In this document: positions 38,029-46,464 of the stretch, in pieces
How positions within the stretch are numbered: the stretch's first letter is position 1
Layout of the letters: every line of letters starts with the position of its first letter
Assembly: GCA_030447925.1 (NCBI GenBank)
Contig: JAUJNX010000007.1
Span: forward strand, 62,001 to 126,000
Reading direction: 5' to 3'
Source of the DNA: Egibacteraceae bacterium
GTDB taxonomy: Bacteria; Actinomycetota; Nitriliruptoria; Euzebyales; Egibacteraceae
Length of the DNA stretch: 64,000 nt
Translations under genes and position numbers: made by a program
The notes under the pieces: generated by a model
Databases searched by the model: none
What the model was told of the DNA's origin: nothing
The model's input: the letters and a program-made list of their open reading frames with translations, nothing else

Positions 38029-38817
38029 GTGTCCGGCCAGCCCTTCACACCCCTGGCGCGCCCGGGGGACCCGACCCCGGAGGGCTGGGACGCCCGGGGC
38101 GAGGACCCCGCCACAGCCTTCCCGGTGCCGTGGCGCTGGTGGGAGCCGCTGGCGGTCTTCGCGCTGTCGTTCCTGGTCTCCAACATCCTCGGCGCCGCGG
38201 TGCTGCTCGCGTCGGTCCCGCTGGGGGTGCCGGACCCCGCCCAGATCACGGTCCTGGCCGCGCTGTCCTCGGGCATCCTGCTCGCCGCCACCCTCGGCTG
38301 GGTGGGGCTGCGCCACCCCGGCGCGCTGCGGCGGCTGGCCGGCCCGGTGCGTCCGCGCGCGGTGCACCTGGCCGTCGGCGCCGGCGCGGGGACCGTGGCG
38401 TTCCTGGTCGGCAACCTCGGTTTCGGGCAGCTGATCTCCTGGCTGATCCGCCGCCTGGGCGGCGAGCCCCCGCCCGTCCAGGAGTCGCTCCAGGCCGCGC
38501 TCCAGGACCCCGGTTACGGCCTCGTCCTGGCCGTCGCCGTGGTCGTGGCCGCGCCGGTGGCCGAGGAGTTGTTCTTCCGCGGGCTGCTGTTCCAGGCCCT
38601 GCGCCGGTCGGTCCCGCTGTGGCCGGCCATGGGCCTGTCGGGGCTGGCGTTCGCGCTCAGCCACATCGAGCCGCTCGCGATCGTCATCCTGCTGCCGGTC
38701 GGCATGTTCTTCGCGTGGGTCTTCCACCGCACGGGGTCGCTGCTGGTGCCGATCGCCGCGCACGCCGCCTTCAACCTCGTCAACGTGGTCGCGCTGCGCC
38801 TCCCGCTGGAGGTGTGA
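38029..38817 (+). CDS. CPBP-family intramembrane metalloprotease
   Basis: A 262-residue membrane protein with about six to seven helices and the three metal-ligand motifs of the CPBP/Abi family: [25 protein letters not shown] and [15 protein letters not shown] enzymes are glutamate-type intramembrane proteases related to CAAX prenyl proteases; the natural substrates in bacteria are mostly unknown. The first 35 residues are a Pro/Asp-rich soluble tail ending at [10 protein letters not shown]. The GTG start follows AGGAGGAACGACGCG, an ideal ribosome site. Confidence 0.9.
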   Translation: MSGQPFTPLARPGDPTPEGWDARGEDPATAFPVPWRWWEPLAVFALSFLVSNILGAAVLLASVPLGVPDPAQITVLAALSSGILLAATLGWVGLRHPGALRRLAGPVRPRAVHLAVGAGAGTVAFLVGNLGFGQLISWLIRRLGGEPPPVQESLQAALQDPGYGLVLAVAVVVAAPVAEELFFRGLLFQALRRSVPLWPAMGLSGLAFALSHIEPLAIVILLPVGMFFAWVFHRTGSLLVPIAAHAAFNLVNVVALRLPLEV

Positions 38818-38923
38818 CCGGCCGGGCACCGGTATGCTCAGCCGGAGTTCCTCCGGCGGCCTCCAGCCGCCCCACCCGGTCGCAGCGCGTCGGGGACTTC
38901 CCACCTGCAGGAGCGTGAGGCGC

Positions 38924-39370
38924 GTGGACGTGGCGACGGGTGCCCCCGGTGCCCCGCTGCGCGGGCAGCACCGGGCCGTGCCCGGGCCGCCACGCGCGCG
39001 CCGTCGCCGGCTCCCGTCGGACCCGGCCGAGCGCGTCCGGGCGATGCGCGACGCCGAGCTGGCGGGCGATCCCGCCGACATGCTCACCTTCGCCGGGGAC
39101 GTCATACTGCTGGTGAAGGACCTGGCCGTGGACCCGCGGGTGCGCACGGCGGACAAGTTGCTCGCGGGTCTCGGGTTGGTGTACCTCGCCAGTCCCGTCC
39201 GCCTGGTCCCGTCACGGCCCGCCCTCGGGCGCCTCGACGACCTCGGGGTCGCGGCCCTCGCCGCGCGCCACCTGCTGGGCGCGGCCGGGTACGACGTGAT
39301 CCACGAGCTGTGGCGGGGGTCGGAGGAGGGGCTGGCGCTGGTGCTGACGCTGGCCGGAGTGCAGGAGTGA
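38924..39370 (+). CDS. DUF1232/YkvA-like small protein
   Basis: A 148-residue protein. The C-terminal half has the DUF1232 core DPRVRTADKLLAGLGLVYLASPVRLVPSRPALGRLDDLGVAALAARHLL, with the LDD pair after two hydrophobic helices; relatives are small membrane-associated proteins of unknown function. Compared with the family, the usual PIDLIPDF is altered to PVRLVPSR. The N-terminal 45 residues are Arg/Pro-rich and poorly conserved. Start GTG 38924 was preferred for AGGAG at a 10-base distance; GTG 38915 is in frame too. Confidence 0.65.
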   Translation: MDVATGAPGAPLRGQHRAVPGPPRARRRRLPSDPAERVRAMRDAELAGDPADMLTFAGDVILLVKDLAVDPRVRTADKLLAGLGLVYLASPVRLVPSRPALGRLDDLGVAALAARHLLGAAGYDVIHELWRGSEEGLALVLTLAGVQE

Positions 39371-39394
39371 ACCGACGATGAGCAAGGTGCCGGC

Positions 39395-39706
39395 ATGAGC
39401 AAGGGGAGCAGGAAGAAGCGGGCCACCCGGCCGTGGCAGGACGCAACGGCGTTCCGCGACATCGGGGACCTGCTCGTCCCCTCGTCCGAGGAGGACGAGC
39501 TCCGGCTCGACGGGTACGAGGTCCAGCAGGTCTCGGCGGGCCGCACGGACAAGGCGTACGTCTGCCCGGAGTGCGGCAACGCGATCGCGGCCGGCGAGAG
39601 CCACGTGGTCGTGTGGCCCGAGGGCGACCCCGACCTGCGCCGCCACTGGCACCGGCACTGCTGGCGCTTCGAGGTGAACCGCTCCCGCTCGGAGTCCGAG
39701 GCGTGA
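39395..39706 (+). CDS. Small conserved actinobacterial protein with a zinc-ribbon-like motif
   Basis: A 103-residue soluble protein. The conserved part is DKAYVCPECGNAIAAGESHVVVWPEG followed by RRHWHRHCWRFE. Two cysteines (CPEC) plus a His/Cys cluster (HWHRHCW) could bind one zinc. Related short proteins occur across actinobacteria, sometimes misnamed ATP/GTP-binding proteins; the role is unknown. ATG 39395 lies eight bases upstream of a run of Lys/Arg codons. The SDR gene follows after seven bases. Confidence 0.65.
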   Translation: MSKGSRKKRATRPWQDATAFRDIGDLLVPSSEEDELRLDGYEVQQVSAGRTDKAYVCPECGNAIAAGESHVVVWPEGDPDLRRHWHRHCWRFEVNRSRSESEA

Positions 39707-39713
39707 TGCGGAC

Positions 39714-40466
39714 GTGAGCCCGCGCCCGGTGGCGCTGGTCACGGGGGCCAGCCGCGGGATCGGCGAGGAGACCGCGGTGGCGCTCGCGCGCGACGGCTTC
39801 GATGTCGCCCTCGCCGCGCGCGGCGCGGCGGCGCTGGAGCAGGTCGCCGCCCGCTGCGCGGAGCACGGCGCGCGCACCGCGGTGCTCCCCACCGACGTCA
39901 CCGACGAGGCCGCGGTCCGCGGCATGGTCGCGGCGACCGTCGACCGGCTCGGCGGGCTCGCGGTGCTGGTCAACAACGCCGGCGGGACGAACTTCACCGC
40001 CCCCCTCGTCGACACCCGCGCCGAGGGCTTCGAGAAGGTCCTGCGCCTCAACCTCGTGCACGTCTTCTGGGCGCTGCAGGAGGCGGGCCGGGTCATGGGC
40101 GCCGCGGGCGGCGGGAGCGTCGTGAACGTCGCCTCGGTCGCGGGCCTCGGCGCGGTGCCGGGCAACGTGTCCTACGCCACGGCGAAGGCGGCGGTGCTGT
40201 CGCTGACCAGGACCGCGGCGATGGAGTGGGGTCCGCTCGGCGTGCGCGTGAACGCCGTGGCCCCCGGCTGGGTGAAGACGGAGCTGAACCGCTTCCTGTG
40301 GGAGGATGCGGAGGCGGAGCGCCAGACGGTGGCCGTCTCGGCGTTGCAGCGCTGGGGTCGCGTGGAGGAGATCGCGGAGGTCATCGCGTTCCTCGCCGGT
40401 CCCCGCGCCTCCTACATCACGGGGCACACGCTCGTCGTCGACGGCGGGCAGACGCTGCTCCCCTAG
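39714..40466 (+). CDS. Short-chain dehydrogenase/reductase (SDR)
   Basis: A 250-residue classical SDR. The NAD(P)-binding motif is VTGASRGIGEETA, NNAGG follows near residue 84, the catalytic Ser lies in NVASVAGLG and the Tyr-x3-Lys in VSYATAKAAVLSLT. The block AMEWGPLGVRVNAVAPGWVKTEL and the end SYITGHTLVVDGGQTLLP are those of FabG-like enzymes. The substrate is not evident. GTG start. Confidence 0.9.
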   Translation: MSPRPVALVTGASRGIGEETAVALARDGFDVALAARGAAALEQVAARCAEHGARTAVLPTDVTDEAAVRGMVAATVDRLGGLAVLVNNAGGTNFTAPLVDTRAEGFEKVLRLNLVHVFWALQEAGRVMGAAGGGSVVNVASVAGLGAVPGNVSYATAKAAVLSLTRTAAMEWGPLGVRVNAVAPGWVKTELNRFLWEDAEAERQTVAVSALQRWGRVEEIAEVIAFLAGPRASYITGHTLVVDGGQTLLP

Positions 40467-40490
40467 ACCGTCCGGGAGATCCGACCACTC

Positions 40491-41414
40491 ATGAGCGGCA
40501 AGCAGCACAAGCGTGAGGTGAAGCGCGCCCGCGACGCGGCCCGGGAGGCCGCGCGTCGCAAGGAGCGCCAGCGCAACCTCTACACGGTCCTGGTGGTCGC
40601 CGCCGTCCTGCTGGCGGGCGGCGCCATCATCGCGACGACCCTGATCGGCGAGCGCAACGCGGAGCTGGCGGCGGCGTCGGCCACCCCGACGCTGGGGCCG
40701 GAGACCGACACGGCCGCCGCGCTGCCGCCGGTCGACCCGTGCGTGCCGGACTCGCCACCGGGCGACCCGGGCGACAAGCCGACCTTCCCCGGCGGGCCCG
40801 ACCAGGTCCTGGACGACGGGGAGAACTACCGCGCGGTCGTGGAGACGACCTGCGGGCGCATGGTCTTCCAGCTGCTGGAGGACGACGCCCCGGAGACGGT
40901 CAACAGCTTCGTGTTCCTGGCCGAGCAGGGCTTCTACGACGGCCTGTCGCTGTTCCGCAACTCCACGGGCATCCAGATCCTGCAGGGCGGCGCCGGCACG
41001 AACGAGAACACGTTCGACATCGGCTACGAGCTGCCCGACGAGCTGGGCCGCGCGCAGGCCGAGGGCGGGTACGGGCCGGGCGCGCTCGCGCTGGCCAAGG
41101 GCGGGCCCGACAGCGGCGGCAGCCAGTTCTTCCTGGTCTACGGCGACTCGCCGTTGCCGCCGGAGTACACGCTGTTCGGCCAGCTGGTGGAGGGCCTCGA
41201 CGTGCTCCGGTCGATCGGGGCGGTGGCGAACGAGGTGCCCGACGACCCCGCCAACGAGGTGCCCTCGACCCCCGTCACCATCGAGTCGATCACCATCGAG
41301 CGGGTAGAGGGTGAGCCGGCGGGGCCGCTCGCGCCCGTCGACACGCCGGCGCCCGAGGCCACCGCGCCCGCACCGGCCCCGGCTCCGGCCCCGACGCCGG
41401 TTCCCACACCCTGA
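40491..41414 (+). CDS. Membrane-anchored cyclophilin-type peptidyl-prolyl isomerase
   Basis: A 307-residue protein: a Lys/Arg-rich cytoplasmic start (residues 1-29), one transmembrane helix (about 30-51, LYTVLVVAAVLLAGGAIIATTL), an external linker, and a cyclophilin domain at about 110-270 (GRMVFQLLEDDAPETVNSFVFLAEQGFYDGLSLFR, GGSQFFLVYGDSPLPPEYTLFG), then a Pro/Ala-rich tail. Proline isomerases of this form fold secreted proteins outside the membrane. Key residues of the Cyclophilin A active site are partly changed (RNSTGI for HRVIPGF), so activity may be reduced. A second cyclophilin follows in tandem. Confidence 0.85.
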   Translation: MSGKQHKREVKRARDAAREAARRKERQRNLYTVLVVAAVLLAGGAIIATTLIGERNAELAAASATPTLGPETDTAAALPPVDPCVPDSPPGDPGDKPTFPGGPDQVLDDGENYRAVVETTCGRMVFQLLEDDAPETVNSFVFLAEQGFYDGLSLFRNSTGIQILQGGAGTNENTFDIGYELPDELGRAQAEGGYGPGALALAKGGPDSGGSQFFLVYGDSPLPPEYTLFGQLVEGLDVLRSIGAVANEVPDDPANEVPSTPVTIESITIERVEGEPAGPLAPVDTPAPEATAPAPAPAPAPTPVPTP

Positions 41415-41434
41415 CGACAGAGAGGTTCCAGACC

Positions 41435-41983
41435 ATGGACGTCGCCTGCGGCGGCAGCGTGCCCGAGGGGTACGGCCAGGACAAGCCACAGTTCCGCGAG
41501 GCGGAGCAGGTGCTCGACGACGCGCTGCGCCACACCGCGTCGATCCGCACGTCGTGCGGGACGATCGAGGTCGAGCTCTACACCGGCGAGGCCCCCCGCA
41601 CCGCCAACAACTTCGCCTTCCTCGCGTCCCAGGGCTTCTACGACGCGACCGTGGTGCACCGCATCGTGCCGGGCTTCGTCGTGCAGATGGGCGACCCGAC
41701 CGGCACGGGGACGGGCGGCCCGGGCTACCGGTTCGGCGACGAGCTGGCCGCGGCCCGCAACCGCGGCTACGTCCGCGGGACCCTGGCCATGGCGAACGCG
41801 GGGCCGGACACCAACGGCAGCCAGTTCTTCATCTGCCTCGACGACGTGCGCCTGCCCCCGCAGTACAACGTCTTCGGCGAGGTCACCGCCGGCATGGACG
41901 TGGTCGACCGGATCGCGTCGGTGCCGCTGCGCGGCGAGTCCCCGAAGGAGACCGTCTTCGTCGAGCAGGTCACGATGACCTAG
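41435..41983 (+). CDS. Cyclophilin-type peptidyl-prolyl isomerase, soluble
   Basis: A 182-residue protein that is nearly all cyclophilin domain: GTIEVELYTGEAPRTANNFAFLASQGFYDATVVHRIVPGFVVQMGDPTGTG and NGSQFFICLDDVRLPPQYNVFGEV. The catalytic set (His, Arg and Phe in HRIVPGF and QMGD) is complete, unlike in the preceding paralog. The start MDVACGGSVPEGYGQDKPQF resembles the linker of the anchored copy (DPCVPDSPPGDPGDKPTF), so the pair arose by duplication and this copy lost the membrane anchor; an AGAGAGG ribosome site is present. Confidence 0.85.
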   Translation: MDVACGGSVPEGYGQDKPQFREAEQVLDDALRHTASIRTSCGTIEVELYTGEAPRTANNFAFLASQGFYDATVVHRIVPGFVVQMGDPTGTGTGGPGYRFGDELAAARNRGYVRGTLAMANAGPDTNGSQFFICLDDVRLPPQYNVFGEVTAGMDVVDRIASVPLRGESPKETVFVEQVTMT

Positions 41984-42014
41984 GGCCTCTGGCCGGGTGG
42001 GCCCGCCGCGGCGG

Positions 42015-42031
42015 CCCCCCCCGCCCCCCCC
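42015..42031 (-). repeat. Two C8 tracts (G8-C-G8 on the minus strand) between convergent genes
   Basis: CCCCCCCC-G-CCCCCCCC follows a CCGCCG/CGGCGG hairpin in the 54-base gap between two convergent genes. On the minus strand the run G8-C-G8 could form G-quadruplex structure and may work as a bidirectional stop signal. Homopolymer length here is uncertain. Confidence 0.5.
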
Positions 42032-42037
42032 GGGGCG

Positions 42038-42424
42038 CTAGTCCTCGACGTCCTTGCGGTCCGGCCGGTCGATGACGTCCAGCGGGGGCATGTCCTCCAG
42101 CGCGATGCGCGTCTGGCGGACCCCGCGCTCGTAGTCGCGCATGCGCTTGGGGTAGCCGACGATGCGCGCGTCGTAGACCGGCACGCCGTGGTCGCTGCAC
42201 AGCCCGCGGGCCTGGCGCTCGTCCTTGACCGGCTGGCGGCGGTACTCCCCGTCCCCGGCGACCAGCAGCAAGGTCATGGCGTAGACCGCGGTGGGGGGTT
42301 CGATGAAGCCCTCGACCCCGTCCCGGGTGGTCATGAACTCGCGCAGCTCCGCGATGCTCTTCGCGGACGGTCCCGCCCCCGAGGGGCTGCCCTTGCGGCG
42401 GCGGAAGCGGTCGAACAGGCTCAC
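42038..42424 (-). CDS. Conserved actinobacterial hypothetical protein
   Basis: A 128-residue soluble protein beginning MSLFDRFRRRKG, with the central block GVEGFIEPPTAVYAMTLLLVAGDGEYRRQPV and the motif VPVYDARIVGYPKRMRDYE. Short proteins with this FDRF start and the VGYPxRMRDY motif are widespread in actinobacteria and have no proven function; some are labelled oxidoreductase without evidence. A TACACT -10 box ends six bases before the GTG start, so the mRNA is probably leaderless. Confidence 0.65.
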   Translation of the reverse strand: MSLFDRFRRRKGSPSGAGPSAKSIAELREFMTTRDGVEGFIEPPTAVYAMTLLLVAGDGEYRRQPVKDERQARGLCSDHGVPVYDARIVGYPKRMRDYERGVRQTRIALEDMPPLDVIDRPDRKDVED

Positions 42425-42876
42425 GTGGCGAGTGTAGACGGGCCACCGGTGCCCGGCTCGGGCGATCTGGTGATCGGGTCCTCCACGAGCTCCACCAGCA
42501 CCCCGAACATGCCCTTGGGGTGCAGGAACGCGACGGTGCAGCCGCGCGACCCGGGCCGCGGGTGGTCGTCGACCAGGCGCACGCCGAGGTCGCGCAGGTC
42601 GTGCAGGGTCGCGCCGACGTCCTGGACGCCGTAGCCGACGTGGTGCAGCCCCGGCCCGTTGCGCGCCAGGAAGCGCCCGACCGGCGAGTCGTCGCGGGTG
42701 GGGGCGAGCAGCTGGATGTAGGACCCGCCGACGGCGAGCAGCGCCTCGTCGACGCCGTCGCGCTCCATGCGCTCCCGGTGCGCGACCTCCGCGCCGAAGA
42801 GGCGCTTGTGGTAGGCCACGGCGTCCTCCAGATCCTCCACCGCGTAGCCGACGTGGTCGATCCGCTGGAGCCGCAT
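42421..42876 (-). CDS. mce: Methylmalonyl-CoA epimerase
   Basis: A 151-residue VOC-fold enzyme interconverting the two epimers of methylmalonyl-CoA, between propionyl-CoA carboxylase and methylmalonyl-CoA mutase. The sequence follows the family closely: IDHVGYAVEDLEDAVAYHKRLFG, AVGGSYIQLLAPT, GPGLHHVGYGVQDV and GSRGCTVAFLHPKGMFGVLVEL, supplying the metal ligands His, Gln, His, Glu. ATG 42876 is the natural start. It is divergent from a thiolase gene, fitting a short acyl-CoA metabolism pair. Confidence 0.92.
   Translation of the reverse strand: MRLQRIDHVGYAVEDLEDAVAYHKRLFGAEVAHRERMERDGVDEALLAVGGSYIQLLAPTRDDSPVGRFLARNGPGLHHVGYGVQDVGATLHDLRDLGVRLVDDHPRPGSRGCTVAFLHPKGMFGVLVELVEDPITRSPEPGTGGPSTLAT
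42431..42436 (-). promoter_or_regulatory. -10 box (TACACT) before the conserved hypothetical gene
   Basis: On the minus strand TACACT is followed by CGCCAC and then the GTG start, the leaderless arrangement. It lies inside the end of the upstream epimerase gene. Confidence 0.5.
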
Positions 42877-42951
42877 GGCGTCAGCGTAGAACCGCCGGGC
42901 GGGCTGGCGTGGAACACTGGCAGCCCACGAGGTCCCCCGGAGGTCGCCGCC

Positions 42952-44133
42952 ATGTCCGATCCCGTCGTCGTCGGCTACGCGCGGACGCCCATCGGCCGCT
43001 TCCAGGGCGCGCTGGCGCCGCTCAGCGCGGTGGAGCTGGGCGGCCTGGCGATCCGCGCGGCGCTGGAGCGCGCGGGGGTGGCGCCGGACCGGGTCGACAG
43101 CGTGGTGATGGGCCACGTCGTCCAGGCCGGCCAGGGCCAGATCACCGCCCGCCAGGCCGCCCGGCGCGCGGACATCCCCATGACCGTCCCCGCGCTGACG
43201 GTCAACAAGGTCTGCCTGTCGGGGATGTCGGCGATCGCCCACGCCTGGCGGCTGGTGCGCACCGGCGAGGCCGGCGTGGTCGTGGCCGGCGGGATGGAGT
43301 CGATGACCAACACCCCCCACGTCCTGCCGGGGGCCCGGGGCGGCTACCGGATGGGCAACGGCGAGCTGGTCGACGCGCTCATCCACGACGGCCTGTGGTG
43401 CGCGTTCGAGGGCATGCCGATGGGTGCGGCCAGTGACCGCCGCAACGCCGAGCACGGCATCTCCCGCACCGCCCAGGACGAGTGGTCGGCCGCCAGCCAC
43501 GAGCGCGCCGCCGCCGCGCAGAAGGACGGGCGCTTCGCCGGCGAGGTCGTCCCCGTCGAGGTGCCCCAACGCAAGGGCGACCCGCTGGTGGTCGACACCG
43601 ACGAGGGCGTGCGGCCCGGGACGACGGTGGAGGCCCTGGCCCGGCTGCGCCCGGCGTTCTCCGCCGACGGCACGATCACCGCGGGCAACGCGAGCCAGGT
43701 CTCCGACGGCGCCTCGGCGGTGGTCGTGACCTCCGCCGACACGGCCGCCGAGCTGGGGCTGGAGCCGCTCGCGCGCATCCTGGCCTACGGCGAGGTGGCC
43801 GGCCCCGACCCGGGCCTGCACCACCAGCCGGCGGCGGCCATCCGGCGGGCCAGCGAGCGGCTGGGCGCCGACCCCGGGGGCTACGACCTGTACGAGATGA
43901 ACGAGGCGTTCGCCGCCGTCGCCCTGCACAGCGCGGGGCTGCTGGGCGTGCCGACGGACCGGGTCAACGTGAACGGCGGCGCGGTCGCGCTGGGCCACCC
44001 GATCGGGTCGAGCGGGGCGCGCATCGCCATCACGCTGCTGCACGAGCTGCGCCGCCGCGGCGGCGGGCGCGGGGCGGCGGCGCTGTGCGGCGGCGGCGGG
44101 CAGGGCGACGCGCTGATCCTGGAGACGATCTGA
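42952..44133 (+). CDS. Acetyl-CoA C-acetyltransferase (thiolase)
   Basis: A 393-residue thiolase II type enzyme. The nucleophilic Cys is in NKVCLSGMSAIAHAWR, followed by GGMESMTNTPHVLPGAR; the C-terminal catalytic motifs are NVNGGAVALGHPIGSSGAR (His) and ALCGGGGQGDA (second Cys). It condenses or cleaves acetoacetyl-CoA or 3-ketoacyl-CoA. The ATG follows CCCGGAGGTCGCCGC. A HAD gene starts two bases after its stop. Its divergence from the epimerase gene suggests shared acyl-CoA use. Confidence 0.93.
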   Translation: MSDPVVVGYARTPIGRFQGALAPLSAVELGGLAIRAALERAGVAPDRVDSVVMGHVVQAGQGQITARQAARRADIPMTVPALTVNKVCLSGMSAIAHAWRLVRTGEAGVVVAGGMESMTNTPHVLPGARGGYRMGNGELVDALIHDGLWCAFEGMPMGAASDRRNAEHGISRTAQDEWSAASHERAAAAQKDGRFAGEVVPVEVPQRKGDPLVVDTDEGVRPGTTVEALARLRPAFSADGTITAGNASQVSDGASAVVVTSADTAAELGLEPLARILAYGEVAGPDPGLHHQPAAAIRRASERLGADPGGYDLYEMNEAFAAVALHSAGLLGVPTDRVNVNGGAVALGHPIGSSGARIAITLLHELRRRGGGRGAAALCGGGGQGDALILETI

Positions 44134-44135
44134 CC

Positions 44136-44813
44136 GTGGCGCGACTCCGGGGGATCCTGTTCGACGCGGGCGGGACCCTCGTCCAGGTCCACACCGACCG
44201 GCTGGCCGACGAGCTGCGCGCCCGCGGCGCGGACCCCGGCGACCTGTCCGACGCCTTCTGGCGGACGCTGGTGCTGCTGGACGCCGAGTTCGGCCCGGCG
44301 GCGGGGGAGCAGACCGACTGGTGGTCGGCGTTCCTGGCGCGCATGGCCGAGCACAGCGCCCTGCCCGTCGACCTGGTCGCCGAGGCCTGGACCGCCGCGG
44401 ACCAGCGCCAGCACCTGTGGGACGACCCGATCCCGGGCGCCCACGAGTGCGTCACCCGCCTGCGCGACGCCGGCCTGCGGGTCGGGGTGGTGTCCAACTC
44501 CGACGGGCGGGTCGAGGGGGCGCTGGCGCGCGCGAACCTCGCGGAGCTGTTCGAGGTCATCGTCGACAGCGGCGTCGTCGGGGTCGCCAAGCCCGACCCG
44601 GCGATCTTCGCCTACGCGCTGGACGCCCTGGGCCTCACGCCCGCCGAGACCTGGTACATCGGGGACACCGTCACCTACGACGCGGCCGCCGCCGACGCGG
44701 CGGGGCTGCAGTCGTGGGTCATCGACCACCGGGGCCTGCACACCGCCGACCACCCCCGCCGGGTCCGCACCCTCGCCGACTTCGCCGACGCCGCCATCGC
44801 CGCCGCCCGCTGA
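44136..44813 (+). CDS. HAD-superfamily hydrolase
   Basis: A 225-residue HAD phosphatase-like protein with motif I FDAGGTLV (Asp at residue 9, but the second Asp replaced by Gly, as in many haloacid-dehalogenase-like members), motif II VVSNSDG, motif III Lys in GVAKPDPAIF and motif IV YIGDTVTYDAAAADAAG. The helical cap lies between residues 15 and 95. Substrate unknown. It is probably cotranscribed with the thiolase. The 108 bases after it hold only GC-rich inverted repeats. Confidence 0.85.
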   Translation: MARLRGILFDAGGTLVQVHTDRLADELRARGADPGDLSDAFWRTLVLLDAEFGPAAGEQTDWWSAFLARMAEHSALPVDLVAEAWTAADQRQHLWDDPIPGAHECVTRLRDAGLRVGVVSNSDGRVEGALARANLAELFEVIVDSGVVGVAKPDPAIFAYALDALGLTPAETWYIGDTVTYDAAAADAAGLQSWVIDHRGLHTADHPRRVRTLADFADAAIAAAR

Positions 44814-44921
44814 CCGCTCACCGGCCGCGAGCGGCGAGCCGGCGGTCCCGCACCGCGGGGTGGTCCACCGGCGGGTGGTGAGAAACCGGCGTGGGTGCGG
44901 GTTCCTCTCCGAGGCGGCGGG

Positions 44922-46364
44922 TCAGGCGCCGCCGTTGAGGTCGGCCAGGGCGGTGCGGACCGCGCGGTGGCGGGCCAGGGTGGCCTCGTCGCGGGGGACC
45001 GCCGGCAGCTCGGTGCCGCGGGAGCCGTCCCAGCGGCCGGCGACATCGCGGGGGTGCTCGCCGGCCAGGACCGCGGCCGCCTGGACCGCCGCGCCCAGGG
45101 CGACGAGCTCCTGCGCGTCGGGCAGCAGCAGCGCCAGCCCCGACAGCCGCGCGACGGTGTCGCGCCACACCCCGCCCCTGGCCCCGCCGCCGATCAGCAC
45201 CAGCGGCGCCGCCGGGTCCAGCCCGCCCGCGGCCGCGGCCACCCCGTCGAGGGCCTCGATCAGCGACACGACCGCGCCCTCGTAGGCGGCGCGCAGGACC
45301 TGGCCCGGCGCGGTGTCGTGGCGCAGGCCGGTGATCGTGCCCGCCGCCGCGGGCAGGTCGGGCGTGCGCTCGCCGTCCAGGTAGGGCAGCACGACGACCT
45401 CGCCGCCGTCCTGGACCGCCTCGCGGTCCAGCCCCAGCCACCCCGCGACGCGGTCCACCGCCAGGGTCGCGTTGAGGGTGCAGGCCAGCGGCAGGAACCC
45501 CCCGGCCGCGTCGGCGAAGCCCGCGACGATGCCGGTCGCGTCGGCCGCGGGGACGTCACTGACCGCGTCGATCACCCCGGAGGTGCCGAGGCTGATCGCC
45601 GCCTGCCCGCGCCGCAGCCCCAGCCCGAGGGCGGCCGCGGCGTTGTCCCCCGTCCCGGGGCCGACCAGGGTGCCGGGCGCCAGGCCCAGCGCGGCGGCCG
45701 CGGTGGCGGTGACCTCGCCCGCGGCCTCGTCGGGACCCAGGACGGCCGGCAGGAGGGCGGGGTCCAGCCGCACGCGGTCCAGCGCCAGCACGTCGGCGGC
45801 GTACGCCTCGTCGCGGGGGGACCACCAGCCGGTGCCCGACACGTCGCCGCGGTCGGTGACCGCCCGGCCGGTGAGGCGGGTGGTGACGTCGTCGTGGGGC
45901 AGGCGGACGCCGCGGGCCGCGGCGGCGACCTCGGGTTCGGTCCGGCGCAGCCACGCCCAGGTCGTGACCGTGAACGACGCGACCGGCACCAGGCCCGTGC
46001 GTGCCGCCCAGGCGGCGGGGCCGCCGAGGTCGGCCGTCAGCGCGGCCGCGTCGGGCGCTGACCGGGTGTCGTTCCACAGCACGGCGGGGCGCAGCGGCCG
46101 CCCGGCGCCGTCGACGACGACCAGGCCGTGCTGCTGCCCGCCGACCGACAGCGCGCCGATGTCCCCGGCCCGGCCGGTCGCGGCCAGCGCCGTCCCCAGG
46201 GCCTCCCACCAGGCGTCGGGGTGCGTCTCGCGCGCGCCGCCGGTGCCGCTCACCGGGTGGGGGGCCCGGCCCTCGGCGACGATCGCGCCGTCGCCGGGGT
46301 CCACGACGACGACCTTGGTCCCCTGGGTCGAGCAGTCGACCCCCGCCACCAGCCTGCCGGCCAT
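44922..46364 (-). CDS. xylB: Xylulokinase
   Basis: A 480-residue FGGY carbohydrate kinase. Motif 1 is AGVDCSTQGTKVVVVD with the Ser/Thr-Gln-x-Thr-Lys ATP loop, GALSVGGQQHGLVVVD is the substrate-binding pair, then the WNDTRSA block, VGPGTGDNAAAALGLGL and the C-terminal LIGGGARGGVWRDTVARL signature. These are the patterns of XylB, which phosphorylates xylulose to xylulose-5-phosphate. ATG 46364 has a GAGGGAGGGACGGG ribosome site. The xylose isomerase is nearby on the other strand, so the two steps of xylose entry are both here. Confidence 0.92.
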   Translation of the reverse strand: MAGRLVAGVDCSTQGTKVVVVDPGDGAIVAEGRAPHPVSGTGGARETHPDAWWEALGTALAATGRAGDIGALSVGGQQHGLVVVDGAGRPLRPAVLWNDTRSAPDAAALTADLGGPAAWAARTGLVPVASFTVTTWAWLRRTEPEVAAAARGVRLPHDDVTTRLTGRAVTDRGDVSGTGWWSPRDEAYAADVLALDRVRLDPALLPAVLGPDEAAGEVTATAAAALGLAPGTLVGPGTGDNAAAALGLGLRRGQAAISLGTSGVIDAVSDVPAADATGIVAGFADAAGGFLPLACTLNATLAVDRVAGWLGLDREAVQDGGEVVVLPYLDGERTPDLPAAAGTITGLRHDTAPGQVLRAAYEGAVVSLIEALDGVAAAAGGLDPAAPLVLIGGGARGGVWRDTVARLSGLALLLPDAQELVALGAAVQAAAVLAGEHPRDVAGRWDGSRGTELPAVPRDEATLARHRAVRTALADLNGGA

Positions 46365-46464
46365 GCCCGTCCCTCCCTCGGCCCTGCGCGTCCCGGCATG
46401 ATGCCGCGCCACCCCGCCTCCGGTCGCGCCGCGCGTCCGGCGGTGCGGGCGCGCGCGGCCGGGT

